DNA of 64,000 nt. Source: Cylindrospermum sp. NIES-4074. GTDB taxonomy: Bacteria > Cyanobacteriota > Cyanobacteriia > Cyanobacteriales > Nostocaceae. The position numbers and the translations under genes are program-made. Below, piece after piece: positions 27,270-35,566 of the stretch. Under the pieces are notes generated by a model that worked only from the letters and a program-made list of their open reading frames with translations, was not told the origin of the DNA and searched no databases. The stretch's first letter is position 1. Every line of letters starts with the position of its first letter. The stretch spans positions 4,799,677 through 4,863,676 of the forward strand of contig AP018269.1 of the NCBI GenBank assembly GCA_003994795.1, written 5' to 3'.

Positions 27270-27911
27270 TTAAGACCAAGCTTGATCCCATTGCTGCATT
27301 TGCTGAATTTCAGCAGTTTGCGATTTGATGATAGCTTGAGCTAGGTTGCGAATTTGTGGGTGAGTAGCACTTTTGAGAACCGTCCGCGCCATCATCACTG
27401 CTGACTGATGGTGAGGAACCATCTGACGAATAAATTCCTTGTCAAAATCAGCAGCATTTTTTAGAGAATCCATATTGATATTCATGCCCATCATGTCTGA
27501 GTGCATCGGCATTCCTGACATCCCCTGACCTCTACCGTGATGCATTTCCATACCAGTCATGAAAGTAGCCGGAACTTCAGTGCCATACCACTGTTTATAC
27601 CAAGCTTTCAACTGTTCAATTTCTTTGGTCTGGTCTGTTTTAATCGCAGCGGCTAATTTTTTGAGTTCTGGATGTTTAGCTTTTTGCAAAGCTAAATCCG
27701 CCATCTCAACTGCTGACTGATGATGGGGAATCATCATTTCGATAAAGTGTTTTTCTCCCATGTGACGCGGCATGGTGTTTGTCATATCAGGTGAGGAAGC
27801 TGGTAACGGCGGCTGTGGTTGTGCCCTGCTACTGTTGGTGACTGCTAAAGCGCTAATGGTGCTGCTTGCGAGTAAACCTAAGAACACATAAATTGCAGAT
27901 TTATTCAACAT
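27270..27911 (-). CDS. Secreted DUF305 protein, copper-linked
   Basis: 213 residues. Signal peptide to about residue 30 (ending SSRAQ). Two repeats of the DUF305 ferritin-like unit follow, each with the hallmark PHHQSAV...MA: FIEMMIPHHQSAVEMA and FIRQMVPHHQSAVMMA. A Met/His-rich linker between them (MEMHHGRGQGMSGMPMHSDMMGMNIN, given here in part) suggests metal binding. It sits at the head of the copZ-copA group. DUF305 proteins are often induced by copper; periplasmic metal binding is inferred. Confidence 0.88.
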   Translation of the reverse strand: MLNKSAIYVFLGLLASSTISALAVTNSSRAQPQPPLPASSPDMTNTMPRHMGEKHFIEMMIPHHQSAVEMADLALQKAKHPELKKLAAAIKTDQTKEIEQLKAWYKQWYGTEVPATFMTGMEMHHGRGQGMSGMPMHSDMMGMNINMDSLKNAADFDKEFIRQMVPHHQSAVMMARTVLKSATHPQIRNLAQAIIKSQTAEIQQMQQWDQAWS

Positions 27912-28373
27912 ATTTTTGCTCCTTTTTTTCTCAAGGAACGATTAGCGTCCGGGGTGTATCCCGTCAAAAATCAGCTTTTTTGAGTTCTGCTGTTACTGAT
28001 TTTTGGCTGAGATTGCCTTAAATTCATCCTAAACTCTCCAGTTGGCTAGAGAGTACGGGAAACTTTACAAATCTATAAAATTAAACTGTAGCTACTTGGA
28101 GTGTTCCAACTTCAAAAGTATCCCAAATATTTTGTAGAACAGGCGTCTCGCCTGTTTGGGGGCAGGTGAGACGCCCCACGGGATAATTTATGAAAGTGGA
28201 TGACTTTTGAAAGAATCAGCGAGACGCTTGTCATCCAACAACACATTTAGTTAGAATTAACCTGTTGTTTTCCCCACAATTCTGGGAAAATAAACCCCCT
28301 ACCACTTGAGACGCGGCTGCTGAACCCATGTCTCGTTTATCTCTTCACAACAAAGGGTCTTTTTTAAGACTCT
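27912..28373. other. Intergenic region between the copper genes and rtcB
   Basis: 460 nt without a gene. It contains a GAACAGGCGTCTCGCCTG...CAGGTGAGACGCC mobile hairpin near 28136-28180, and a dyad at 28033-28054 that may be the operator of the copper genes. Confidence 0.5.
28033..28054 (-). promoter_or_regulatory. Possible MerR-type operator for the copper operon
   Basis: ACTCTC (28033-28038) and GAGAGT (28049-28054) form a dyad of 22 nt. On the minus strand a TAGGAT sequence follows directly, which could be a -10 element; this is the arrangement of MerR-regulated metal promoters. No good -35 is seen, and the start of the DUF305 gene lies about 120 nt downstream. Confidence 0.25.
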
Positions 28374-29915
28374 ATGAAAGTATTCATGCAGCCAAAAAAT
28401 CTTCAACGTCTCCTGCGTGCTTTAGGGCGGCAGGGTTTGGATGTCAATTATCAAAACAGCACCTATTCTGTCCGTTTAAGTAATTATTCTGACGCTCCCG
28501 TAGCAGAAGTTTTACTGCCAGAAGGCTTTCCCGTAGAAGCAAAGGCACTCAAACAGTTAGCGAATTTGGCAAACATTCGCCATCCTGCCGGCGGTTGCGT
28601 TTGTCGTGCTTGTGCTACCCCTGACTTTCACCCAGGTGATGCAGGTGTAGCGATTGGTTCCGTAGTGGAAACTGTAGGACAGGTGATTCCGGCTGCTGTC
28701 GGTTCTGATATTAATTGCGGGATGCGGTTACACGTTGCTGATTTGACTATTGATCAATTTTTAGCAAAACGCGATCGCTTTCTAGAACTGATGAAGGGGG
28801 ATTATTTCTTCGGTACGCGAGATGTCACCATGACTGCGAACACCATGCAATCTCTGTTTCAGCATGGGGTTCCCGGTTGGTTGGATGCGATGCTTGATGC
28901 ACCTACAGGAAGTTTTGTCAAGTCTGATTTGCTGCAACTTTCCCAAGAATGCGATGGCTACGCCGATGCCTTCGGCAAACGCATTTTCTTAGGTGGTTCA
29001 ATGGCTGGAAACTGGCAACTAGCACCAGAAGAACTAGTTCCCGATGCGGGAATGGTGCGCGATGGTGGACTAGCAACCATTGGTGGGGGTAATCATTTTG
29101 TAGAAATGCAGCGAGTCGATAAAATTGAAAACCGCGCTTTAGCCTACGCTTGGGGAGTGCGCGAGGGACAGCTGGCTTTTATGATTCATTCTGGTTCTCG
29201 GAATGTCGGTAAATATATTGGGGGAATGTGGCGGGATAAAGCGAAAGCTGCTTGGCAAAAGGGTTTAAAGTATCCTGAATCTCAGATTTTTCCCCTTTCT
29301 ATTTATTCTCACCCCGAACTAGTTGCTGGTTATCTGGAAGCTGAAGCAACTGCTGCTAACTACGCTTTTGTTAATCGTCTGCTGTTAGCGGAACTGCTGC
29401 GTTTACGCTTGCGGGAAGTATACGGGGATGTGGAAGCACCTCTAGTTTATGACTTGCCGCACAATATCACCTTACCTCAAACCGAAAATGTAGAGACGTT
29501 ACATGTAACGTCTCTACATTCCAAAATCCAAAATCCCAAATCCAAAATTGACAGGTGGGTAACGCGCAAAGGTGCTTGTCCCGCTTATCCGGAACAACCT
29601 GTAATTATTCCTGGTTCGATGGGTGATTATTCTTACTTAATGGTAGGCAGAGGGAATCCAGCATATTGTCATTCTGCATCACATGGGGCAGGAAGAGTGC
29701 GATCGCGTTTTGACCTCAACCGCAGAGGTGCATCGGAAACAGAAGCAGAACTAGGTTTAACCGGAGTTGACTGTATCACCTTACGAGAAGAACGCCGCAT
29801 TGAAGAAGCACCCGCAGCTTACAAGCCAATTCAATCTGTGATTGATATCCAAGTTGCAGCAGGAATGGTGGAGGTAGTCGCGCGGTTAAGTCCGGTTTTA
29901 ACGTTTAAGGCATAG
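28374..29915 (+). CDS. rtcB: RtcB-family RNA ligase
   Basis: 513 residues. RtcB metal/GMP-site motifs are present in order: GSDINCGMRL (near 110), GGGNHFVEMQ (near 238), MIHSGSRNVG (near 270), and CHSASHGAGR (near 434). RtcB joins 2',3'-cyclic-phosphate or 3'-phosphate RNA ends to 5'-OH ends using GTP and Mn2+, in RNA repair. Between LPHNI and WVTRKGA about 25 residues are coded by a mobile palindrome plus heptamers (29487-29548), which appear to have landed in a surface loop without breaking the frame. No archease gene is adjacent. Confidence 0.92.
   Translation: MKVFMQPKNLQRLLRALGRQGLDVNYQNSTYSVRLSNYSDAPVAEVLLPEGFPVEAKALKQLANLANIRHPAGGCVCRACATPDFHPGDAGVAIGSVVETVGQVIPAAVGSDINCGMRLHVADLTIDQFLAKRDRFLELMKGDYFFGTRDVTMTANTMQSLFQHGVPGWLDAMLDAPTGSFVKSDLLQLSQECDGYADAFGKRIFLGGSMAGNWQLAPEELVPDAGMVRDGGLATIGGGNHFVEMQRVDKIENRALAYAWGVREGQLAFMIHSGSRNVGKYIGGMWRDKAKAAWQKGLKYPESQIFPLSIYSHPELVAGYLEAEATAANYAFVNRLLLAELLRLRLREVYGDVEAPLVYDLPHNITLPQTENVETLHVTSLHSKIQNPKSKIDRWVTRKGACPAYPEQPVIIPGSMGDYSYLMVGRGNPAYCHSASHGAGRVRSRFDLNRRGASETEAELGLTGVDCITLREERRIEEAPAAYKPIQSVIDIQVAAGMVEVVARLSPVLTFKA
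29487..29548. repeat. Palindrome plus STRR heptamers inside rtcB
   Basis: A 16-bp inverted repeat (arms 29487-29502 and 29505-29520) is followed by four CCAAAAT-type heptamers (29521-29548). Both are intergenic repeat types in Nostocales, but here they are translated. Confidence 0.75.
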
Positions 29916-30101
29916 GTAGGAATTATGTTGGCGCTGTTGAATAGGTTTTCATCCCTGAAATCAACAGCGTCAAAAATTCAAACATTGGAATGAGATTTGC
30001 AACTTTAGGTTTCCAGCAGTGGTAAAAGTTTATTATTTACAACGAAATACCAATGTAATTACAACGATTTTTGGTTAAGATATGTACAAGGAGGTGTAAA
30101 C

Positions 30102-30533
30102 ATGGAGTTCACAACAGAAAAACCTATTAATTTACAAAACGGCCCCAATTGGCAGTCGTTTGAAAAATTACGTACAGAAGGCGTCAAAGCGCTTGAGCCA
30201 GTGAAAGATGGCAAAGTTGCCATCTTAACCACAAAAACTGGACAATACCGTATTTTAGAAGAGCACGACTTCCAAAAACTCTTAGGTTTAGCTCGTGATG
30301 TTGAGCGTTTGCGTGGAGGATTGCGCGTCTTATTGCGTACTGTCCGCGTTGCACAGAAACATCCAGATGCTGAAAGTATGAATTTGTTAATAGAAACAAT
30401 CACTATGTTGGGTACTTTACCTGAACTTCCAACTCGTGATAGCTTTGAGCCTTTAACACCAGAAGGTCTAGAGGTTGATTTAGATGATGAAGTAAATCTC
30501 AACCCTGACCAAATCGAAAGACCTCTTGGTTAG
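30102..30533 (+). CDS. Conserved hypothetical protein, 143 aa
   Basis: 143 residues without a family that I can name. The N-terminal part (SFEKLRTEGVKALEPVKDGKVAILTTKTGQYRILEE) looks like a small beta-rich domain. A helix with RDVERLRGGLRVLLRTVRVAQKH follows, and the C-terminus is acidic. A near-perfect Shine-Dalgarno sequence, AAGGAGGTG (30088-30096), sits 5 nt before the start, which is stronger than at any other gene in the window and suggests high translation. Confidence 0.7.
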   Translation: MEFTTEKPINLQNGPNWQSFEKLRTEGVKALEPVKDGKVAILTTKTGQYRILEEHDFQKLLGLARDVERLRGGLRVLLRTVRVAQKHPDAESMNLLIETITMLGTLPELPTRDSFEPLTPEGLEVDLDDEVNLNPDQIERPLG

Positions 30534-31041
30534 TTAATCGCTGATTTTAGGAATAGTATTAATTGATAGATTTAGGGTCGATATTGCCAACCCTAAAATT
30601 ACTAAAAATTTACTTAGGGCTATCTCTTATTCACTCTTCATTAGATTATACCGTGGCAGAATAAATTAAGCAATGTTTTTAAAAACATCAGGAGGATCAC
30701 GTTTGAAACTCATTTAATAGGTCTATTGCAACTCAGGGGCGGATTTTTATTTTTAAACCCAGTTAAAATGGCAACCTTGATCGAAGCTGATCCAACTGGT
30801 TTAAGTCATCATCCTCACCAGAAAAGACTTTCCCCCACCGATTAATGTGCGTAACGTACCAAATCAGATATGCGATCGCCACTCACCCCTCACTATATCA
30901 GCCTTGACTAGCGCTGGAGGTGAGGCTAAGAGGCGCATTGAGCAGTTTTCTATCTACCAAGTCAAGACACTCCTGTAGTGGCGTTGATAAGTCAGTGAGG
31001 CATCGATCCGCTGTTCAGAGGCTAGAAGTAGTTGTGGAGAG
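30534..31041. other. Gene-free region before the small-RNA array
   Basis: About 500 nt with no supported gene. A TTAGGGT...ACCCTAA hairpin (about 30571-30598) follows the upstream gene and may help end its transcript, although its T-run is poor. Confidence 0.5.
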
Positions 31042-31160
31042 AAAAAAGGCTTAACATTCAGCCAAGCCTTCATTATTTCTAGTGCTGAAGCAGACATTTG
31101 TGAATAATGTAGACTGACTTTGCTGATAAATCATCTTTCTATAGACTGTGTTCAGATATT
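31042..31160 (-). ncRNA. Putative small RNA, array copy 1
   Basis: On the minus strand the copy starts near the block ATATCTGAACACAGTCTATAG and ends in a terminator: AAGGCTT (arms 31046-31052 and 31064-31070) with a U-run from the A-tract at 31042-31047. It is the most diverged of the six clear copies in its middle. No reading frame is shared with other copies. Confidence 0.6.
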
Positions 31161-31189
31161 TTTAAGTCAGATATTTTCAAGGGCTGATA

Positions 31190-31304
31190 AAAAAGGCTTG
31201 ACTCCGCCAAGCCTTTATATATACCAAGCATTTACTACACCAAGACTAATTTAGACCGACTACCTCTTTAGTTCATCTTCCTATAGGCTGTGTCCAAATA
31301 TTTT
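31190..31304 (-). ncRNA. Putative small RNA, array copy 2
   Basis: The 5' block on the minus strand is ATATTTGGACACAGCCTATA (to 31302), followed by GGAAGATGA. The terminator stem is AAGGCTTG/CAAGCCTT (31193-31200 and 31208-31215) with a six-base U-run. The segment beyond the 5' end (CTATCAG on the minus strand) matches that of copy 3. Confidence 0.7.
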
Positions 31305-31336
31305 AAAACCTGATAGTGCTTTATCTAGTTACCTAT

Positions 31337-31455
31337 AAAAAAAGGTTTGGCAGTAAACCAAACCTTTCTAATTGCTGTGCTTAACAACGTACTAAATCAA
31401 TTTAGTATTACTCTTGCTCTTAGGTCATCTCCCTAGAGGATGTGTCCAAATATCC
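31337..31455 (-). ncRNA. Putative small RNA, array copy 3
   Basis: 5' block on the minus strand: ATATTTGGACACATCCTCTA, then GGGAGATGA. The terminator stem is a perfect 10-bp AAAGGTTTGG/CCAAACCTTT (31341-31350 and 31358-31367). Against copy 2, the C-G pair of the stem is replaced by T-A on both sides, a compensatory change. Confidence 0.72.
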
Positions 31456-31541
31456 TAAAAACTGATAGGGCATTACCCAGGCAAAATATTGTTTTTATAT
31501 TTAATAAAAGTATAAGAATATTTAAGTATTCTATCTATAGA

Positions 31542-31658
31542 AAGAAATAGGCCTGGCTAGAGCCAAGCCTATATATATACCAGGTGTTTACCATATGAAG
31601 TTAATTTATACCTACTTCCATTTAAGTTCATCTCCCTATGAGGTGTAGACAAATCTGC
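31542..31658 (-). ncRNA. Putative small RNA, array copy 4
   Basis: 5' block on the minus strand: AGATTTGTCTACACCTCATA, then GGGAGATGA. The stem is AGGCTTGGCT with AGCCAGGCCT (31549-31558 and 31561-31570), kept by one G-U pair in RNA. The U-run is broken (AUUUCUUUCU), so termination may be weaker. The middle (ATATATACCAGGTGTTTACC on the plus strand) closely matches copies 2 and 6. Confidence 0.65.
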
Positions 31659-31904
31659 TAAAAGCTGGTATCTAGTCACCAATTTCAGAAAAAAATTTTT
31701 TGAGTTGCTACCAATCGTCTAGATAATCTAGTGGCTATCAAAATCAATTATTATCTTCCTCCCTCATTAGTATGATTTTTTTAATATAAAACTCATATCT
31801 CACTTGTGAAAATAACTTTTTAGCAAACTCCAGAAGTCACCAAGATAGTTTTTGCAAATAATTTACAATTATGACGATATCTGTTTATATAATTTGGGTT
31901 TTGC

Positions 31905-32022
31905 TAAAAAAATGCCCTGGATGTGCTTCCAGGGTAAGTACACGTTTTTCAGGCATTAACAGACTGAATAATAACCCCATAATATAAAAAGCTTTACTAT
32001 CTAGAGAATGATCTGAATCTCT
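31905..32022 (-). ncRNA. Possible degenerate small RNA, array copy 5
   Basis: A 7-bp stem CCCTGGA/TCCAGGG (31914-31920 and 31928-31934) next to a seven-base A-tract on the plus strand forms a minus-strand terminator. About 117 nt away, CTAGAGAATGATCTGAAT recalls the conserved CTAGAGGATGTGTCCAAAT block. Length fits the unit, but the sequence between is not conserved, so it may be a decayed copy or an unrelated RNA. Confidence 0.35.
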
Positions 32023-32202
32023 AGACTTTTATGATGCCAGTAAAAAATCACTCCATTCAGCATAACAAATTCAGGCAAGCATTCAGCTATCTCTGTGTCA
32101 AAATATATGATTATACAAACTTGTATTTAGAAACAAAATAACAGGTATTTTGTTACATTCTCTAGGTTTCAAGATTAAATAAAGTTTGGGCAGACTCACA
32201 CA

Positions 32203-32320
32203 CAAAAAAGGCTTGGTTTGGAACCAAGCCTAGATATATACCAAGTGTTTACCATATCTAGTCAATTTAGACTTATTATAGATAGAGTGCATCTGTCTTT
32301 AGGATGTGTACAAATTGCCT
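32203..32320 (-). ncRNA. Putative small RNA, array copy 6
   Basis: 5' block on the minus strand: CAATTTGTACACATCCTAAAG, then ACAGATG. The stem is a perfect 10-bp AGGCTTGGTT/AACCAAGCCT (32209-32218 and 32222-32231) with a U-run of six. The middle reads ATATATACCAAGTGTTTACC on the plus strand, as in copies 2 and 4. Confidence 0.68.
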
Positions 32321-32602
32321 CTAAGCTGCTGGTGAATGCTAAAAGAGAAAGTGGCGTCATATCAGAATCTAATTTGATACTAGGAGTTGTATTTACTCTA
32401 GGTTAAATTATACTTAATATTATCATCAAAAAAATCAACTGAAAAGCATAACCCACCAATAAATATGGGTTAATAAGAAAAGATAACTTGTAAAACAGGC
32501 TACATTTTTAGTAACAATTGTATTTTATGATGGTGGCAATATAGATAATTTGTAACTTAGTTTTTCTCGTTGCTGATATTTCAACATTATCTTGTCAGGC
32601 AT

Positions 32603-32719
32603 AAAAAAAGGTTTAGCACTCAGCTAAACCTCCATAGAAAGCAGTTATTCGACACACCAGGATTAATTTAAATCTACTCTAATATTTGGTCATCTTCCTA
32701 GAGGATGTGTCCAAATATG
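32603..32719 (-). ncRNA. Putative small RNA, array copy 7
   Basis: 5' block on the minus strand: ATATTTGGACACATCCTCTA, then GGAAGATGA, identical to copy 3 over the first 20 nt. The stem is AGGTTTAGC/GCTAAACCT (32609-32617 and 32623-32631), changed on both arms relative to the other copies, with a seven-base U-run. This is the copy furthest upstream in the direction of transcription. Confidence 0.7.
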
Positions 32720-32720
32720 A

Positions 32721-33238
32721 CAAAATATGAGGGTTACTATCCAGTTAAAATCATGGCTAGTTCAACTATCTTTAGAGGGATTAAAAAGCAAAAATTGTAA
32801 CGAATAAAACAGAAGTGTTGAAGGTTAAAAAAAAGCCAATAAAAGTAGCCCAAAATATCTCAGATTTTGGGCTAAGGATTAAAATATATTAGTTTAACAG
32901 TGATTATAAATTCCTGCACCCAAAATTATCAAAGGTATCCTGAGAGAACTGCGAAAAAACGATTATCCAGTATGGAAAAGTCGTTTGTTCTTTGAGTGCT
33001 GGTAAGCATTCAGCCTGTAGCCTCAAGCTATCAGCTTTCCTTCAAGAATTTATGAGCATTCTGACAGATGGATTACTATGCTTTTGGTGTCAGTTTCCCC
33101 AACTCAAAACCCTTAAACTTCAGTCTCAAACCCGGTTTTAGACTTTCCTGCGGAACGCTACGCGTTGGCGGTTCGCGGAGCGTGTCGCAGACAAGCCTGC
33201 GCTTTGCGCTTACGGCGTGAGCGAGCGTCGAACGCTGA
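32721..33238. other. Gene-free region after the array, with a hairpin and mobile repeats
   Basis: AGCCCAAAAT...ATTTTGGGCT (near 32847-32873) is a strong hairpin next to an A-tract at 32826-32834 and could be another minus-strand terminator. From about 33147 a block of GGAACGCTACGCG and GTGAGCGAGCGTC repeats runs into GTGCTGA-type heptamers. No gene is supported. Confidence 0.5.
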
Positions 33239-33512
33239 GTGCTGACCGCTGAAGTGCTGAATGCTTACGAGTGCTGGCTATCTTATGCTCTGGATAACAG
33301 CTTAATAAGTATGCAAGATTTATTTCAAAGATTAAATAACACAGAATCCGATGTAGATATTTATACATTTTCTGAGTCAAGTTCTCACCGTAGTCAAAAA
33401 CCATTTCCAGACATTTATTTTTCAGCAAGTTATAGTTTAAGGGTATGGCTAGAAGTTACCTACTTAGCCAGGATATTTTTTGGTTGTCAATTGTTTATAG
33501 CTAGAGATGGAT

Positions 33513-33798
33513 TTGTGAATTAGGCGATCGCAGTCTTGACCTTCAGCGAAAAAGTGATAACATTCCATATCGCAAAAAAGCTGGGCTAACTCAAGAAGAA
33601 CTTGCTGAACATCTTGGTGTATGACAAAGCTGGGTTTCAAAATTGGAAAGTGCTAATTACAATCATACTTTTGAGTCAGTAATCGCTTACTTAGATGCTC
33701 TAGGAGCAAAGCTGGAATTATCATTAGTCTTACGAGGAGAAATGGTTGCTTTGAACCTGCAAGACATACTTGCTGCTGATTTTGCCAAAAAAAGTTAA
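33513..33798 (+). pseudogene. XRE-family HTH antitoxin-like pseudogene
   Basis: One frame reads ELGDR...RKKAGLTQEELAEHLGV, then TGA, then QSWVSKLESANYNHTFESV, AYLDALGAKLELSLVLRGE and a stop at 33796-33798. Read through the TGA, this is a typical XRE/HigA-like helix-turn-helix. The stop falls in the recognition helix, where Ser is usual, so one base change explains it. The N-terminal part is also degenerate and has no good start. It lies before two toxin-antitoxin-like genes. Confidence 0.75.
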
Positions 33799-33906
33799 GT
33801 AGTGGTTTACTTTTATGGAAAGCCTATACTTGGAACACTTCAATTATCTTTAGCTCTACGTTAAAGTTGAAGTAAGCTTGATTTTTCAGCTTAGGAGACT
33901 GTGGAA

Positions 33907-34293
33907 ATGGATATACTCATTGAATCTACAAAAACTTTTGAACAAGATATAGAAAGATTTAGCAATCAAGAAAAGTTCAACATTATCAAAAGAATGAATC
34001 GCTATTTTGAACTTCTGTCAATAGACAAAAATCTATTTTACAAAAGTAGCGAACAATTAATAAATATCAAGCTCAATCATAACTATGAGTCTTCAATATA
34101 TTCTCTAAAAATATGTCCTAGATTAAGGGTAATTCTCACTATCGATGATGACCCGATTTTTGGAACTACACTTATCACTTTATTTAGAGTTGTCAATGCT
34201 AATGATGCTTCTAAAGCATATAATGCAGTTGCTGAATCTCTTTACCAAGATTTCACTATAGAAAACCGAGAGGTTGAGGTTTCTTCTCGGTAA
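33907..34293 (+). CDS. Hypothetical protein, possible toxin-antitoxin component
   Basis: 128 residues from the ATG at 33907, or 130 from a GTG at 33901; AGGAG at about 33892 suits either, with better spacing for the ATG. Features such as FEQDIERFSNQEKFNIIKRMNRYFELL and LKICPRLRVILTIDDDPIFG resemble the helix-then-sheet order of RelE/ParE-like toxins, but the match is weak. The stop overlaps the next start (TAATG), so the two genes are translationally coupled. Low GC marks it as accessory. Confidence 0.6.
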   Translation: MDILIESTKTFEQDIERFSNQEKFNIIKRMNRYFELLSIDKNLFYKSSEQLINIKLNHNYESSIYSLKICPRLRVILTIDDDPIFGTTLITLFRVVNANDASKAYNAVAESLYQDFTIENREVEVSSR

Positions 34294-34625
34294 TGTCACA
34301 GATTAAACCTCTTCTAGACGAGTACGGCGTAATTCATGAAGCAATGAAGATTCTCCCAGACAACTTGAAAATAAATTTTCTTGAGGCTTTAGCAGAACTA
34401 GAAGATAATGAGTGTCATCGAACCAGAACTTTTCCTAAAACAAGACTCCATAAAGTAGCAGGTATTAAACAAGCAATATACCGCGCTGACATTGATAAAA
34501 TCTCTGGATGGCGAATTCATCTTCAGTATATTGAAGGCAAAATTCATCTAAAAGATATTATAGAAGGACAACAGCATGATGCTGTGATTAAAGTGATTAA
34601 ATCCAAAAAGGATAGATATGATTAA
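34293..34625 (+). CDS. Hypothetical RelE/HigB-like protein
   Basis: 110 residues. The C-terminal half (KTRLHKVAGIKQAIYRADI, then SGWRIHLQYIEGKIHLKDI) has the strand order and basic residues of RelE-like toxins. The final lysines and tyrosine (SKKDRY) are typical of that group too. I call this by pattern only. It is coupled to the upstream gene by TAATG, and both follow the broken XRE gene. Confidence 0.6.
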   Translation: MSQIKPLLDEYGVIHEAMKILPDNLKINFLEALAELEDNECHRTRTFPKTRLHKVAGIKQAIYRADIDKISGWRIHLQYIEGKIHLKDIIEGQQHDAVIKVIKSKKDRYD

Positions 34626-34969
34626 TCAACTCAATAAATAAGCTAATTTTTATAAGCTATAGCTATAATATATCGCATAAATCACACTTTATCTTATATA
34701 AACTTAGTGTGGCACTCTATTCTTTAACTAGCGACTGGCGATATTTAGTCGTTACAAACGTTTTTTGAAATGGCTTCGGGTTATGTTGGCTAAGTTTATG
34801 TACTGTTTAAAGGATAGAAAATTTGTAGCAAGTATTACATTAATATGATAGACTGCATTTAAAATTATCCAACTAGAATTAGTCAGCATTTCAGATAGTG
34901 TTGCTTGTCTTAGGATATTAAAGACAAAGAAACCAAGAGTTTTTGTAATTTTTAGGAGCCATTAAATCG
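34626..34969. other. AT-rich intergenic region
   Basis: 344 nt with no supported gene or clear repeat. AGGAG at about 34953 is the ribosome-binding site of the next gene. Confidence 0.5.
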
Positions 34970-35491
34970 ATGAAATATCTAATAACAAAAATTACCTCTC
35001 TAGTGATGACAACAGTTATGCTGAGTGTTCCTCATTCAGTGGCTACATCATTTAACGTTAGAGAATTCACAAGGGTAAATCAAAATCAACTCAGCATCAG
35101 CAACGGTATTAAAAGTTATTCCAAACAACGATATGCTTACTTTCGCTTCCGAAAGGCAAGTCTTGCAGTTAATTTAGATACAGGTTATTTTTGTGAAAAT
35201 ATTAATTTTGTTGTGCATCCAGAAGATCCTATTGATGGAAGTAATGTTAGTATTCTTAACAAGGGAATTTTAACTACTAAGACTAAAGGAGTTATTCAAC
35301 AAACTGCTGGTTATAATATTAAAACAGCTAATCATTATTGGGTTAAGACCAATACTAAAAAACCAATAGATGTTAGTTTTTATTATAAATATCCCGACCA
35401 AGAATCAAATGATACTGCCTTGATTGAGTGTACAAATCCAGGTGGGTTTTATAGAACATATAAAACTATTGTTACCCCTCCATCCAACTAG
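34970..35491 (+). CDS. Secreted hypothetical protein
   Basis: 173 residues with a signal peptide (KITSLVMTTVMLSVPHSVATS, about 7-27). The mature part is rich in Asn, Thr, Tyr and Lys, with two Cys (GYFCENIN and LIECTNPGG) that could form one disulfide. The pattern of short strands suggests a beta-rich extracellular or periplasmic protein. No family recognised. AGGAG precedes the start. Confidence 0.65.
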   Translation: MKYLITKITSLVMTTVMLSVPHSVATSFNVREFTRVNQNQLSISNGIKSYSKQRYAYFRFRKASLAVNLDTGYFCENINFVVHPEDPIDGSNVSILNKGILTTKTKGVIQQTAGYNIKTANHYWVKTNTKKPIDVSFYYKYPDQESNDTALIECTNPGGFYRTYKTIVTPPSN

Positions 35492-35566
35492 TGCAAGTTT
35501 CTTCAGACTTACGGTATTAAAGATAGTAATATCACCCCTTATGACTTCAACTTCCTCTGTGAATTC

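Noticed and set aside
32218-32406. A 62-residue frame over array copy 6
   Set aside because: It runs across the terminator hairpin of a small RNA on the other strand and is not found in the other copies.
31042-32719. The tandem units as a CRISPR array
   Set aside because: The units are about 115 nt, repeats are inexact, spacing is irregular (30-280 nt), and each ends in a terminator. There are no cas genes nearby.
33239-33523. A 94-residue frame before the XRE pseudogene
   Set aside because: Its start lies in heptamer and mobile-repeat DNA and no known fold or motif is seen.
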